Of a DNA stretch of 64,000 nt, positions 17,587 to 27,883 are shown piece by piece. The stretch's first letter is position 1; each line of letters begins with the position of its first letter. Origin of the DNA: Maribellus luteus (GTDB lineage Bacteria; Bacteroidota; Bacteroidia; Bacteroidales; Prolixibacteraceae); assembly GCF_003576475.1 (NCBI RefSeq), contig NZ_QWGR01000005.1, positions 124,001 to 188,000 on the forward strand. Direction: 5' to 3'. The notes below the pieces were generated by a model. It saw nothing but the letters and a program-made list of their open reading frames with translations. It made no database searches and was not told the DNA's origin. The position numbers and the translations under genes were made by a program.

Positions 17587-18216
17587 TTATTCTTCGCTTG
17601 CAGGAGCTTCTTCTGAAGTTTCTTCTTCGTCATCGTCACCTGTTGCCAAAGCAGCACCAGCAGCTGATCTTGCAGCCCTTGTGATTGCTACACTAACTAC
17701 TACGTTTGATTTTTGATCCAGAAACTCCACTTTATCCGATTTCAGGTCGGCTACTTTAATACTCTGTCCCAAACCTAATTTGGTAACATCGATATCAATT
17801 GTATCCGGCAGGTCGGCAGCCAATGCTTTCACTTTCAAACGACGCAGGTTGGTATTTAATTTACCCCCTACTCTGATACCTTTTGCGTGACCAAAGATTT
17901 TAACAGGAACAGCCACTTTAATTGGCTTGTCTTCAGCAATCTGAAGAAAATCGACATGAAGAATAACTTCTTCTACCGAATGCCACTGAATATCCTGCAT
18001 GATTGCTTTGTATGTTTTGCCATCAATTTCAAGATCGATCAAAAATACGTTAGGAGTATAAATCAACTGACGCATTTCAGCAAAATCAACTGCGAAATGA
18101 ATTGGAGTCTCGCCACCGTACAATACAGCTGGAGCTTTCTCTTCTGCGCGCAGTTTTTTGGAATCTTTTTTTCCAAGGGAAGTACGCAGTTCCCCTTTAA
18201 TTGCTACTGATTTCAT
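17587..18216 (-). CDS. rplY: 50S ribosomal protein bL25/general stress protein Ctc
   Basis: 209 residues with the long CTC-type architecture. The N-terminal bL25 domain (KGELRTSLGKKDSKKLRAEEKAPAVLYGG) binds 5S rRNA. It is followed by the beta-rich TL5/CTC domain and an acidic low-complexity tail (DDDEEETSEEAPASEE). First gene of the rplY-pth-hslR cluster. Confidence 0.96.
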   Translation of the reverse strand: MKSVAIKGELRTSLGKKDSKKLRAEEKAPAVLYGGETPIHFAVDFAEMRQLIYTPNVFLIDLEIDGKTYKAIMQDIQWHSVEEVILHVDFLQIAEDKPIKVAVPVKIFGHAKGIRVGGKLNTNLRRLKVKALAADLPDTIDIDVTKLGLGQSIKVADLKSDKVEFLDQKSNVVVSVAITRAARSAAGAALATGDDDEEETSEEAPASEE

Positions 18217-18255
18217 TGTAATAATTTAATTTAATAATTATGGTACTCAGCCCTT

Positions 18256-18269
18256 CCGTCAGCTGACGG
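18256..18269. repeat. 14-bp perfect palindrome CCGTCAGCTGACGG
   Basis: It lies in the rplY leader region between prs and rplY. A one-mismatch copy sits inside the MITE-like element (about 7607-7620), and both copies share CCTTC on the left side, so this is a dispersed repeat rather than a terminator. No T-tract follows. Confidence 0.5.
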
Positions 18270-18330
18270 ACAAACAGCATGCATAACTACTATGCCTCTG
18301 CTTTCGGAAAAAGCGGTGCAAAAATAGGAA

Positions 18331-19266
18331 TTATTTGTAATATAACGAACTTATTGACTGATTTTTATACACCCTGCGAATGGCCTCGGCAAAGGCATCG
18401 GCAGTGGAGATGTACTTGATTTTACTGCTTCCGGCATTGGGTTTTATCGAGTCGGTAAAATACACTTCTTCCAGTTCCGATTTTTCAATGCGTTCAACAG
18501 CCGGTCCTGAAAGCACCCCGTGTGCAGCAAAAGCTCTCACGGTACGCGCTCCTTCTTTTTTCATCAGGTTAGCTGCCTTTGTAATGGTACCCGCTGTATC
18601 GATGATATCGTCCACAATAATCACATCCTTGCCTTTTACCTCGCCAATCACGGTCATGTTTCCCACTTCGTTCGGACGCGCACGGGTTTTATGACAGATC
18701 ACGATGCCGGTTTCCAGCATTTTTGCGTAGGTATTGGCACGTTTGGTTCCACCCACGTCGGGCGAAGCAATTATCACATCCTTCAAGCCCATTTTTTCAA
18801 TAAACGGAACAAACAAGGTGGAAGCATACAGATGGTCTACAGGGACATTAAAAAATCCCTGAATCTGGTCGGCATGCAAATCCATGGTTATCAACCGGTC
18901 GACACCTGCCGTTGAAAGCAGATCGGCAACCAGTTTGGCACCAATCGAAACCCTTGGCTTGTCTTTGCGGTCCTGGCGTGCATAACCAAAATACGGAACC
19001 ACAGCAATTACCTTGTAGGCACTTGCCCGCTTGGCGGCATCAACCATCAGCAACAATTCCAACAGGTTATCGGCTGAAGGAGGTGTTGACTGAACGATGA
19101 AAACATGCGATCCGCGAATGGTTTCTTCGTAACAGGGTTCAAACTCGCCATCGGCAAATACCGGGCACGATGAATGTCCCAAATCAACATCCAGACTGTC
19201 GCAAATCTTTTCGGTTAAATATCGGGTGGTTCTTCCGGTGAAAATTTTTAGTGGGTGATTTTTCAT
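18331..19266 (-). CDS. prs: Ribose-phosphate pyrophosphokinase
   Basis: 311 residues, full length. It makes PRPP from ribose 5-phosphate and ATP. Signature regions: FADGEFEPCYEETIRGSHVF, YFGYARQDRKDKPR, the metal-binding DLHADQIQGFF, and the PRPP loop DVIIVDDIIDTAGT. It is upstream of rplY on the same strand with a 114-bp gap. A TAACTTTG box on the minus strand (19308-19315) resembles the Bacteroidota -7 element. Confidence 0.97.
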   Translation of the reverse strand: MKNHPLKIFTGRTTRYLTEKICDSLDVDLGHSSCPVFADGEFEPCYEETIRGSHVFIVQSTPPSADNLLELLLMVDAAKRASAYKVIAVVPYFGYARQDRKDKPRVSIGAKLVADLLSTAGVDRLITMDLHADQIQGFFNVPVDHLYASTLFVPFIEKMGLKDVIIASPDVGGTKRANTYAKMLETGIVICHKTRARPNEVGNMTVIGEVKGKDVIIVDDIIDTAGTITKAANLMKKEGARTVRAFAAHGVLSGPAVERIEKSELEEVYFTDSIKPNAGSSKIKYISTADAFAEAIRRVYKNQSISSLYYK

Positions 19267-19368
19267 TCCCTATAGTTTTTTATTTGAATCCAATGAGGAA
19301 TATGCCGCAAAGTTATAACTTTCGGGTCAATCTGTTTTATCCGGAAACAGTTTTGACACATTCAGCCA

Positions 19369-19974
19369 TTAAATATTCCCGGCATTTTTGTTCACACTAT
19401 CGATATAGCTTAGTATTTCTTCTTTCCCAAGGCCTGTTTCAGAGGATGATACCAAATAATGAGGCATCACTTCCCAGGTCTCAAACATTTTTTCTTCGTA
19501 AGCTTTCAGATTGGCTTCCAGTTCCACCGGCCTCAGTTTATCCGACTTGGTAAAAATAATACTGAAAGGAATCTGGCTAAGCCCCAGCCACTCCATAAAA
19601 TCGAGATCGACTTTTTGTGCCGGATGACGCGAATCGATCAGCACAAACAGACAATACAGGTTTTCTCTTTTCAGAATGTAGTTGCGAAGCATTTTTTCCC
19701 ATTTCAGCCGCTCGGCCTTGGGCACCTGCGCATAACCGTACCCGGGTAAATCGACCAGGTACCAGTTTTGGTCGATCAGAAAATGATTGATCAGGCGTGT
19801 TTTACCAGGCTTCCCGGATATTTTGGCCAATGTTTTCTTGTTGGTCAGCATATTGATCAAAGAAGACTTCCCCACGTTTGAACGGCCAATAAAAGCATAC
19901 TCCGGGCGATTACCTGCCGGACATTTTTCGACATCAGTATTGCTTACTACAAACTGAGCTTCTTTGATCTCCAT
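19369..19974 (-). CDS. engB: Ribosome biogenesis GTP-binding protein YsxC/EngB
   Basis: 201 residues. G1 [11 protein letters not shown]2 Thr in [10 protein letters not shown]3 DLPGYGYA and G4 TKSD are present. The family acts in 50S subunit assembly. ATG start. Confidence 0.96.
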   Translation of the reverse strand: MEIKEAQFVVSNTDVEKCPAGNRPEYAFIGRSNVGKSSLINMLTNKKTLAKISGKPGKTRLINHFLIDQNWYLVDLPGYGYAQVPKAERLKWEKMLRNYILKRENLYCLFVLIDSRHPAQKVDLDFMEWLGLSQIPFSIIFTKSDKLRPVELEANLKAYEEKMFETWEVMPHYLVSSSETGLGKEEILSYIDSVNKNAGNI

Positions 19975-20016
19975 AAAGATATATTTGAATGATTCCTGAA
20001 GTTATAAATTATTCTG

Positions 20017-21000
20017 CTATTTGATGTAAACTTCCAGCAGTTTCACTTTCCCGTTTTTGGGTTTTAACCGTATTTCTTCCAGGCTGGCCGGAATCAAAAC
20101 GGTTTCTCCCATTTCAACGGTTTCGCTTCCGCTTTCCGACACAATCTCGAAACTTCCTTCCATAGTCATGTAAATAACAAACGAATCAATGTCGTTGTAG
20201 TCCTTTTCAAGTTCACGGTCGAACTCAACAACGTTGGTGGTGAAATACGGACAGCTGACAATTTCGACAGCCTTGTTTAGTTCGGCCTGGTATTTTGCCT
20301 TGTATTCGCTCGAATACGAAAAATCGATGGCATCGAGCGCCAGCTCGGTGTGCAATTCACGCTCGTTTCCCTTGTCGTCTTTGCGGTTGTAATCAAAAAT
20401 ACGGTAGGTAACATCCGATGTTTGCTGTATTTCGGCTACCAAACAACCTTTTCCAATGGCATGTACACGCCCCGCCGGAATAAAAAATACATCGCCTACT
20501 TCAGCCTTGTCGTAATGCAGCAAGTCGGTAAGTTTTCCGTCATTAAAGGCTTTCAGATAATTCTCGCGATCCACTGGCTGGTTAAAGCCTGAATTGATCA
20601 AAGCGCCGTCTTCGGCACCGGCTACGTACCACATTTCTGTTTTTCCGTAGGCATTGTGCCGCTCTTTCGACAGTTTATCATCCGGATGAACCTGGATCGA
20701 CAGATCATCCTGTGCATCAATGAACTTGATCAGCAACGGAAATTCCTGTCCGAACTTCTCGTATACTTTATCGCCCACCAGGTCGCCCATGTAAATTTCG
20801 ATGATCTCGTTCAGGTCGTTTCCGGCCAGAAAACCATTGCTTACCACCGAAATATTACCTTCCACACCCGAAATTTCCCAGCTCTCGCCGCAATTGGGCA
20901 AATCGCCGTAATCTTTATTCAGGATGGTACGCATGCGGTTACCACCCCAAATTTTTTCGTGAAATATGGGTGTAAATTTTATTGGATATAAACTGTTCAT
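20017..21000 (-). CDS. manA: Mannose-6-phosphate isomerase, class I
   Basis: 327 residues, the shorter Firmicutes/Bacteroidota form. Zinc ligands are in SIQVHPDD and TEMWYV, with RVHAIGKG in the active-site cupin. It interconverts mannose 6-phosphate and fructose 6-phosphate, feeding GDP-mannose and glycan synthesis. It lies 42 bp upstream of engB on the same strand. Confidence 0.94.
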   Translation of the reverse strand: MNSLYPIKFTPIFHEKIWGGNRMRTILNKDYGDLPNCGESWEISGVEGNISVVSNGFLAGNDLNEIIEIYMGDLVGDKVYEKFGQEFPLLIKFIDAQDDLSIQVHPDDKLSKERHNAYGKTEMWYVAGAEDGALINSGFNQPVDRENYLKAFNDGKLTDLLHYDKAEVGDVFFIPAGRVHAIGKGCLVAEIQQTSDVTYRIFDYNRKDDKGNERELHTELALDAIDFSYSSEYKAKYQAELNKAVEIVSCPYFTTNVVEFDRELEKDYNDIDSFVIYMTMEGSFEIVSESGSETVEMGETVLIPASLEEIRLKPKNGKVKLLEVYIK

Positions 21001-21057
21001 GTTAACTGTTTTTATAGGAAACTAACCCATGGCGGCCAGTCATCCGGATTAAAAAAA

Positions 21058-21357
21058 TTAGAAATTGAAATCGACAGCGGCCCGGGATTCTACAACTCCG
21101 CCAATGTAAGCGGCCACTTTCACATGCTCGGGATGAACCCTGTAAACGTCCAGTCCTTCCACACTTTCGAAATGTGTAATCAGCGCCAGATCAAAACTTT
21201 TTGAATCCAACTCGTAGTTCTCTCCTACCTCGATGTACTTCAACTCGTCAATTTTTCCTTTCAGTCCCAACAACATCGCCTTGACATTGGCAATTATCTG
21301 ACTCTTCTCTTCGGCAGGATATGCTTTCAGTTTAAAAAGAACGACATGGTTAATCAT
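21058..21357 (-). CDS. Dabb family (stress-responsive A/B barrel) protein
   Basis: 99 residues. It starts MINHVVLFKLK, the hallmark of the Dabb family, and has the conserved late HPEHVKVA segment. These are small ferredoxin-like dimeric barrels. No enzymatic activity can be assigned. Confidence 0.88.
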   Translation of the reverse strand: MINHVVLFKLKAYPAEEKSQIIANVKAMLLGLKGKIDELKYIEVGENYELDSKSFDLALITHFESVEGLDVYRVHPEHVKVAAYIGGVVESRAAVDFNF

Positions 21358-21471
21358 TGCTGTCTATTTTTTGTAAATTGTGCTTTCAATGCTGCGAAAT
21401 TAGTGTTTTCTTAGCACAAAAATTTAATCTTTCTGCTGTGTTTGGGAAAGATAACAATTAATTAGAGGACC

Positions 21472-22086
21472 ATGCTGATCATTGGTATCGCCGGTGGAAC
21501 CGGATCGGGAAAAACTACCGTGGTAAAAAAAATAAGTGAGCAATTCTCGAGAAACGAGGTTGCCGTGTTATCGCACGACTCGTATTACTACGATAACAGC
21601 CATTTAGCACTGGAAGAACGCCGCCAAAAGAATTTTGACCACCCTGACTCCATCGAGTTCGAGCTGATGATCGAGCATGTAAAAAAGTTGAAAGCCGGAC
21701 AAGCGATCAATGAACCGGTTTATTCGTTTATTACCTGCACCCGCCAGGAAGAAACCAATCCCGTTGAGCCCAAACATGTGCTTATTATCGAAGGAATATT
21801 GTGCCTGACCAATAAAGTTCTGCGCGACTTGATGGATATTAAGGTGTATGTGGATTGCGATTCCGACGTTCGGCTGGCAAGAGTAATTCAGCGCGATATG
21901 GAGGAACGGGGCCGTGATGTGGAGCAGATTCTGACCCGTTATCATCAAACCGTTCGCCCGAGTCACCTTCAATTCATCGAGCCAACCAAAAGGTATGCTG
22001 ATATTATTGTTCCGCAGGGTGGAAAAAATAAAATCGCCATACAAATTCTGACCAACCACATTCTGCAAACATTAAAAAATCAGTGA
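21472..22086 (+). CDS. udk: Uridine kinase
   Basis: 204 residues. P-loop GGTGSGKTT near residue 8, HDSYYYD, the uridine-binding stretch QEETNPVEPKHVLIIEGIL and RVIQRDMEERGRD. It phosphorylates uridine and cytidine in pyrimidine salvage. AGAGG lies 5-6 bp before the ATG, one of the few clear ribosome sites here. It overlaps the next gene by one base (TGATG). Confidence 0.96.
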   Translation: MLIIGIAGGTGSGKTTVVKKISEQFSRNEVAVLSHDSYYYDNSHLALEERRQKNFDHPDSIEFELMIEHVKKLKAGQAINEPVYSFITCTRQEETNPVEPKHVLIIEGILCLTNKVLRDLMDIKVYVDCDSDVRLARVIQRDMEERGRDVEQILTRYHQTVRPSHLQFIEPTKRYADIIVPQGGKNKIAIQILTNHILQTLKNQ

Positions 22087-22808
22087 TGTTACACAATTTA
22101 AACATCGAAGAGATTTTATTCCTCGACATTGAAACAGTACCTCTCGCACCTGAATATACCGAGCTTACCGAACGCTGGCAGGAATTGTGGGCACACAAAA
22201 TGCAGTTTCAGATAAGCGCAGGAGAACCCGCAGATGCGCTGTATGAACGGGCAGGTATTTATGCCGAATTTGGCCGGATCGTGTGCATCTCAACCGGTTA
22301 CGTGGTGCAGAAAAAAGGAGAACCTTATTTTAGGGTGAAGTCGTTTTACCATGAAGATGAGAAGTTGCTCATTCAGAACTTCTTCAATGCCTTAAACCGC
22401 TTTTCGAAAGCCGGGAAACGCAGACTTTGTGCGCACAACGGGCAGGAGTTTGACTTTCCATACATTGCACGCCGCGCTTTGGTCAACAACATCAACCTTC
22501 CGAAAGTGCTCGATATTGCCGGGGCCAAACCCTGGGAAGTAAAAGATGTGCTGATCGACACCCTCCAACTTTGGAAATTTGGCGATTACAAACATTATAC
22601 TTCGTTGTCGTTGCTTTGCGAACTCTTTAACATTCCAACGCCGAAAGACGATATTGACGGAAGCCAGGTAGCCAAGGTTTACTGGGAAGACAAAGATGTG
22701 GACCGCATTATTCAGTACTGCGAAAAGGATACATTGGCGGTGGCCAACCTTTTGCTGAAATACAAAGGCGACCCCATTATTCCGTTCGAAAACCTGGAAA
22801 GCGTTTGA
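22086..22808 (+). CDS. 3'-5' exonuclease, DnaQ-like (PolB exonuclease-type)
   Basis: About 240 residues. All three exonuclease motifs are visible: Exo I DIET, Exo II AHNGQEFDFPYIARR and Exo III YCEKDTLAVANLL. The protein matches the predicted PolB-like 3'-5' exonuclease family (DNA_pol_B_exo2) and lacks a polymerase domain. I took the ATG at 22086, which overlaps the udk stop, rather than the GTG one codon earlier. Co-transcribed with udk. Confidence 0.9.
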   Translation: MLHNLNIEEILFLDIETVPLAPEYTELTERWQELWAHKMQFQISAGEPADALYERAGIYAEFGRIVCISTGYVVQKKGEPYFRVKSFYHEDEKLLIQNFFNALNRFSKAGKRRLCAHNGQEFDFPYIARRALVNNINLPKVLDIAGAKPWEVKDVLIDTLQLWKFGDYKHYTSLSLLCELFNIPTPKDDIDGSQVAKVYWEDKDVDRIIQYCEKDTLAVANLLLKYKGDPIIPFENLESV

Positions 22809-23037
22809 TTACACAAACAAGCTTGGTGACACGGAAAACATGTCCATTTGCCAGGTTTCGTTTTAAATAAATGATTGACCGGCCAACAGAAATCCACTGT
22901 TCCGCTAAACTCCACAGGAATGTTAGCTGTTAATTAGTTAAAATTATCACAGAAAAAGATATTTGTACGTTCCATAGTGTATCGCACATTCTGATTTTTT
23001 CTACATTTCGATCCAAGTACAATAAACAATACCAACA

Positions 23038-24474
23038 ATGGCAAAAAAGAGCGAACTATACCATTTAACGATTGCTGTACGCCGTTTTATGCGTTCCATT
23101 CTGAATATAAAAGACGGGACCGATATAGAATCGACCATTGCAGGAATTAAACGCGATATAGGTTTTCGAGGCCCAACCGCCTGGATTCTCATTTTCTCCA
23201 TATTCATAGCGTCCATCGGGCTGAATGTCAACTCAACAGCCGTTATTATCGGCGCCATGTTAATTTCACCCCTAATGGGACCGATCCTCGGAATTGGCTT
23301 ATCCATCGGTACCAACGATATTGAAACACTGATTCGTTCCTTAAAAAACCTGGGGATTGCGGTTTCCATATCGCTGATAACTTCCACTCTGTATTTTATG
23401 ATCACCCCGCTGAACATTGAGCAATCGGAGTTGCTGGCGCGCACCGAACCCACCATTCTGGATGTGATGGTGGCACTGTTTGGCGGCTTTGCCGGGATTG
23501 TGGCAGGTTCGAGAAAGGAAAAAACCAACGTAATACCGGGTGTGGCCATTGCTACCGCCCTGATGCCTCCTTTGTGTACCGCAGGTTACGGACTGGCTAC
23601 CATGAAGATGAGTTATTTTCTCGGAGCTTTTTACCTGTTCTTTATCAACTCTGTCTTTATCAGTCTTGCAACCTTCCTGGTAGTCAGGTACCTAAAATTC
23701 CCGGTTGTTTCGTACATCGATCCGGTAAGGATAAAAAAATACCGGAACATATCCGTTTCGTTTCTGATCGTGACGATTATTCCCAGCGCCATCATTTTTT
23801 ACAAGGTGATACAGGAAACCCGTTTCAATATTGCTTCGGAAAATTTCATTAAAGAAAAAGCCGTTTTTGCAGGCAGTGAGCTTATCAACAAGAAAATTTC
23901 CTACTCCGATTCTTTATCCACGATCGACCTGTATTACATCGGGCAGGAGATTTCGGATGAGAAAATAAGTTTTCTGCAAAACATGCTCGCCAACTATGGT
24001 CTAAGCGGGCAAAAACACTTTTCAATCACCAAAAAAACACAGGTAAGAGTTCACCAGGACAAAGACAACAGCGCGGCTTTCGAACAAAAAATGGCGGATT
24101 TGAGTTCTGATCTCCGGCTAAAAATTCTGGAAGATATTTATGCCAAAAATGAACAACTCGTGCAGGACAAGGAAACAAAAATCAGGCTGCTGGAGCAGGA
24201 AGTATTGCGCTTAAGCAAACGCGACACCTTCCCTTTTCAGCAAATTGACACGGAGTTAAAATTTCATTTCAGTAATATCGACAAATTTGCTTTTGCCGAA
24301 ATAACACAACTAAGTTCAAGAAAAGACTCGCTTGTTTTTGATACCATCCCTACGTTACTTGTGAATTACAAAGAATCGGTTGCAGGGAATCAAATTCACG
24401 AAGAGAATAACAAAATAAACGAGTGGCTTCGGATCCGGTTTAATAATCCCAAGATATCTGTTATTAATTATTAG
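23038..24474 (+). CDS. DUF389 / TIGR00341 family membrane protein
   Basis: 478 residues. The N-terminal DUF389 core (about 30-205: NVNSTAVIIGAMLISPLMGPI, RKEKTNVIPGVAIATALMPPL) has about six transmembrane helices up to residue 265. A long soluble C-terminal part follows, containing a coiled-coil stretch (EQLVQDKETKIRLLEQEVLRL). The family has no firm function. The extended C-terminal domain is typical of the Bacteroidota versions. Monocistronic, convergent with smpB. Confidence 0.88.
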   Translation: MAKKSELYHLTIAVRRFMRSILNIKDGTDIESTIAGIKRDIGFRGPTAWILIFSIFIASIGLNVNSTAVIIGAMLISPLMGPILGIGLSIGTNDIETLIRSLKNLGIAVSISLITSTLYFMITPLNIEQSELLARTEPTILDVMVALFGGFAGIVAGSRKEKTNVIPGVAIATALMPPLCTAGYGLATMKMSYFLGAFYLFFINSVFISLATFLVVRYLKFPVVSYIDPVRIKKYRNISVSFLIVTIIPSAIIFYKVIQETRFNIASENFIKEKAVFAGSELINKKISYSDSLSTIDLYYIGQEISDEKISFLQNMLANYGLSGQKHFSITKKTQVRVHQDKDNSAAFEQKMADLSSDLRLKILEDIYAKNEQLVQDKETKIRLLEQEVLRLSKRDTFPFQQIDTELKFHFSNIDKFAFAEITQLSSRKDSLVFDTIPTLLVNYKESVAGNQIHEENNKINEWLRIRFNNPKISVINY

Positions 24475-24534
24475 AAAATTCTCCGCGCATAGAAATACGC
24501 TGGTTCTGTTCTGAAATGAAATCCGATGAAAGGA

Positions 24535-24996
24535 TTAAAATTTCATCATCCGGTCGATATCGCGTTTGGCGTCTTTTTCTTTTAGCGTTTCGCGTTTATC
24601 GTAGGTTTTCTTACCGCGTGCCAGTGCAATTTCGAGCTTTGCCAAACCACGGTCGTTCACAAACAACTTAACCGGCACAATGGTGAATCCGGATTCCTTT
24701 ACTTTTTTGGCCAGCTTATCCAGCTCTTTCCGGCTAAGGAGCAGCTTGCGGTCGCGTTTGGCAATATGGTTGTTGCAGGTTCCGAGTTCGTATTCTGAAA
24801 TGTGCAGGTTGATCACATACAACTCGTTGCGCACAAACTGGCAATACGAATCGGTTAAATTAACCTTTCCTCCGCGGATGGATTTGATCTCGGTTCCCAC
24901 CAGTTTCATACCCGCCACAAAGCGCTCCACCAATTCGTATTCGAAGGTGGCCTTCTTATTTTTGATACTTATATTTTGCTTTGGTGCGTGTGCCAT
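24535..24996 (-). CDS. smpB: SsrA-binding protein
   Basis: 153 residues. Conserved [30 protein letters not shown] and the basic tail [21 protein letters not shown]. It delivers tmRNA to stalled ribosomes. The tmRNA gene itself is not seen in the window. Confidence 0.97.
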   Translation of the reverse strand: MAHAPKQNISIKNKKATFEYELVERFVAGMKLVGTEIKSIRGGKVNLTDSYCQFVRNELYVINLHISEYELGTCNNHIAKRDRKLLLSRKELDKLAKKVKESGFTIVPVKLFVNDRGLAKLEIALARGKKTYDKRETLKEKDAKRDIDRMMKF

Positions 24997-25040
24997 TTTT
25001 TAATTATTAGTTTACGTGTTGGTGGTCTGCATTATCCTTA

Positions 25041-25610
25041 TTAATAATACGCATTCAGCAGCTTCGACAAGAACACACTTAAAAAACTGAATACAAAAAA
25101 GTTAACCACAATGGTGATTAATATATAACTGCTTTCCTTGTTTTCGGGTAAAGTTAACAGGTTGCGGGCTCCTACCCAAAACAGGTAAAAGCTATACACT
25201 CCCAGTATGTCGAGAACATATAAAAACGGGAACATTCCGGTAAGCAGCGACACCAGTAAAATGGGAGTCATGGAATAAACCACCAGCTTCCGGGCTGCCG
25301 CAGCATCCTTTTCTCCGCCGAAAGTTTTCATTAATTCGGTGGTAAAAAATACCCCCAGAAAATACATCAGCACAAAAAGCATGATTTCGCGAATGGCTTT
25401 CAGCAGCGGGTATTCGATAAAGAAATCGGTTCTTTTAAAGAACTCGCCAATAAAAACCGCCACTGCTACCGCCAGCACAATGGGCAACATATATGTCAGC
25501 CACAGTTTTGCGCCGCTCTCTTCCTTGTCTTTTTGTGCCTGCCAAAACTCTTTTGGAGTAAACAGCAGTTCTTTCACCTGGGCAATTATGTTTGAAAATG
25601 AGAATTCCAT
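25041..25610 (-). CDS. Yip1 domain-like membrane protein
   Basis: 189 residues with five predicted transmembrane helices and the start FTPKEFWQAQKDKEE, typical of the YIP1 family members found in Bacteroidota. Its function in bacteria is unknown. It is downstream of uvrB on the same strand. Confidence 0.8.
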   Translation of the reverse strand: MEFSFSNIIAQVKELLFTPKEFWQAQKDKEESGAKLWLTYMLPIVLAVAVAVFIGEFFKRTDFFIEYPLLKAIREIMLFVLMYFLGVFFTTELMKTFGGEKDAAAARKLVVYSMTPILLVSLLTGMFPFLYVLDILGVYSFYLFWVGARNLLTLPENKESSYILITIVVNFFVFSFLSVFLSKLLNAYY

Positions 25611-25728
25611 CCCTGAAAATTTGCTGCAAAATTACACTTTCTATCAAATTTAGGAAATTTTTCGATCGACAGTGATGCGTTAAGAACAGCCACACAGCGT
25701 ACATTCCACCTCTCATACAGGTAGCTCT

Positions 25729-27759
25729 TTATTTTTCCAGCTCTCTTCTCCGCTCCTGAAGGATGTTTTGCAAGGCAAACATTTCGTCACGCAAACGGGC
25801 GGCTTCAATAAAATCGAGCTCTTTGGCAGCGGCTTTCATCTGCTTTTGTGTTTTGTCGATGGCTTTTTCCAACCCGTCGATACTCATGTACTGCACCACC
25901 GGATCGGCCGCAATATCGGGCTGTCCCATTCCACCATCGTATTGAGGTTGTTTGTCGCTGCGGTATTCGTAGCCAATGATTTCGCGCGTTGGTTTTACAA
26001 TCGCCCGGGGCGTAATATTGTTTTCTTCGTTGTATTTCAGCTGTTTTTCGCGCCGGTAATTGGTCGAATCAATGGTTTTCTGCATCGAGACGGTAATCTT
26101 ATCCGCATACATAATCACCATCCCGTTGAGGTTACGTGCCGCACGCCCCGCCGTTTGGGTAAGCGACCGTTCGGAGCGCAGAAACCCTTCCTTGTCGGCA
26201 TCCAAAATAGCTACCAGCGAAACTTCGGGCAAATCGAGCCCTTCCCTCAACAGGTTAATTCCAACCAGCACATCAAATTCACCTTTCCGAAGTTGCTCCA
26301 TAATTTCGATCCGTTCCATCGTATCCACATCCGAGTGAATGTAACGCGTTTTCACGCCCATGTTCAGGAGGTATTTCGAAAGCTCTTCCGCCATCCGTTT
26401 GGTCAGCGTGGTTACCAGCACCCGCTCGTCCTTTTCAACCCGCAGGTTGATTTCGTGCATCAGGTCGTCGATTTGATTGGCACTGGGCCGCACATCAATA
26501 ATCGGGTCCAGCAAGCCGGTCGGGCGAATGATCTGCTCCACCACCACACCTTCGCTTTTTACCAGTTCGTAATCGGCCGGGGTAGCACTCACATAAATTA
26601 CCTGGTTCACCAGCCCCTCAAATTCTTCGAAACGCAAAGGCCGGTTATCAATGGCTGCCGGTAAACGGAATCCAAATTCCACCAAATTCACCTTACGCGA
26701 GTTATCGCCGCCATACATCGCCCGTATCTGCGGAATGGTAACATGGCTTTCGTCGATCACTGTCAGAAAATCATCCGGAAAATAATCGAGCAAACAGAAA
26801 GGTCTTGTACCCGCGGCCCTTCCGTCGAAATAACGTGAATAATTTTCAATACCCGGACAGTAGCCCAGTTCACGCATCATTTCCATATCGTATTCGGTGC
26901 GCTCCAGTATCCGCTTGGCTTCAAGTGGTTTCCCAATTTCCTTGAAAAAGTCAACCTGCTTCACCAGGTCATCCTGAATCTGATGAATGGCCGCTTTCAT
27001 CCGGTCTTTGGTAGTCACAAAAATATTGGCGGGATAAATGGTTACCTGTTCCAGCCGTTCAATGGTTAAACCGTCAGCCGGGTCAAAACTGCTTATTTCT
27101 TCAATCTCATCACCCCAGAAAGTGATGCGGTAAGCCACATCGGCATAAGCCGGGTAAATATCCACATTGTCGCCTCTCACCCTGAAATTTCCACGCTGAA
27201 ACTCGGCTTCGCTGCGCGAATACAAGGCATCTACCAGTTGTCGGAGCATGGCATTCCGGGCAACCTTCTCCCCCACATTCACCGTGGTTACATTGGCATG
27301 AAAATCTTCGGGATTACCGATACCGTACAGACACGACACCGACGAAACCACAATTACATCGCGGCGCCCCGACAGAAGCGCAGAAGTCGCACTCAGCCGA
27401 AGCTTTTCAATATCCTGGTTGATCGAGAGATCCTTCTCGATATACGTATCGGTAGTTGGCAAATAAGCTTCGGGCTGGTAGTAATCGTAGTACGACACAA
27501 AATACTCCACCGAGTTGTTCGGGAAGAATTGTTTCATCTCGCTGTACAATTGCGCTGCCAGGGTTTTATTATGACTCAAAATCAGGGTGGGTCTTTGCAC
27601 TTTTTCGATGACATTGGCCACCGTAAACGTTTTACCCGACCCGGTAACCCCCAGCAAAGTCTGAAAGCGCTCGCCGCTTGTAATACCGTCAGCCAGTTGC
27701 ACAATTGCTCCGGGCTGATCGCCAGTTGGCTGATAATCTGCTACTACCTTAAAATCCAT
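25729..27759 (-). CDS. uvrB: Excinuclease ABC subunit B
   Basis: 676 residues, complete. Walker A GVTGSGKTFT, the beta-hairpin YYDYYQPEAYLP used for strand separation, the Walker B region TVIDESHVT, VSATPADYE, helicase motif QTAGRAARN and a C-terminal UVR domain (about 632-670) that contacts UvrC. Nucleotide excision repair. A long open frame on the opposite strand (25768-26664) is a shadow. Confidence 0.98.
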   Translation of the reverse strand: MDFKVVADYQPTGDQPGAIVQLADGITSGERFQTLLGVTGSGKTFTVANVIEKVQRPTLILSHNKTLAAQLYSEMKQFFPNNSVEYFVSYYDYYQPEAYLPTTDTYIEKDLSINQDIEKLRLSATSALLSGRRDVIVVSSVSCLYGIGNPEDFHANVTTVNVGEKVARNAMLRQLVDALYSRSEAEFQRGNFRVRGDNVDIYPAYADVAYRITFWGDEIEEISSFDPADGLTIERLEQVTIYPANIFVTTKDRMKAAIHQIQDDLVKQVDFFKEIGKPLEAKRILERTEYDMEMMRELGYCPGIENYSRYFDGRAAGTRPFCLLDYFPDDFLTVIDESHVTIPQIRAMYGGDNSRKVNLVEFGFRLPAAIDNRPLRFEEFEGLVNQVIYVSATPADYELVKSEGVVVEQIIRPTGLLDPIIDVRPSANQIDDLMHEINLRVEKDERVLVTTLTKRMAEELSKYLLNMGVKTRYIHSDVDTMERIEIMEQLRKGEFDVLVGINLLREGLDLPEVSLVAILDADKEGFLRSERSLTQTAGRAARNLNGMVIMYADKITVSMQKTIDSTNYRREKQLKYNEENNITPRAIVKPTREIIGYEYRSDKQPQYDGGMGQPDIAADPVVQYMSIDGLEKAIDKTQKQMKAAAKELDFIEAARLRDEMFALQNILQERRRELEK

Positions 27760-27822
27760 CCTGCAAACTTACAAATTGATTTTCGAAATAAATTAAGCAG
27801 TGCTGTTTTGAATGCTTTTTCA

Positions 27823-27830
27823 TAAGTTTG
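27823..27830 (+). promoter_or_regulatory. Possible -7 box (TAAGTTTG) for the beta-barrel/lipoprotein pair
   Basis: TAAGTTTG matches TAnnTTTG and lies 53 bp before the start of the next gene. No convincing -33 element at the usual distance. Confidence 0.3.
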
Positions 27831-27883
27831 CATATGAACACCAGATGTTCGTTATTTGTTGGACGCTTTAAAAACTCTTTTTT

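Noticed and set aside
25768-26664. 298-codon open frame on the plus strand
   Set aside because: It is the antisense of uvrB, has no family features and arises from codon bias of the real gene.
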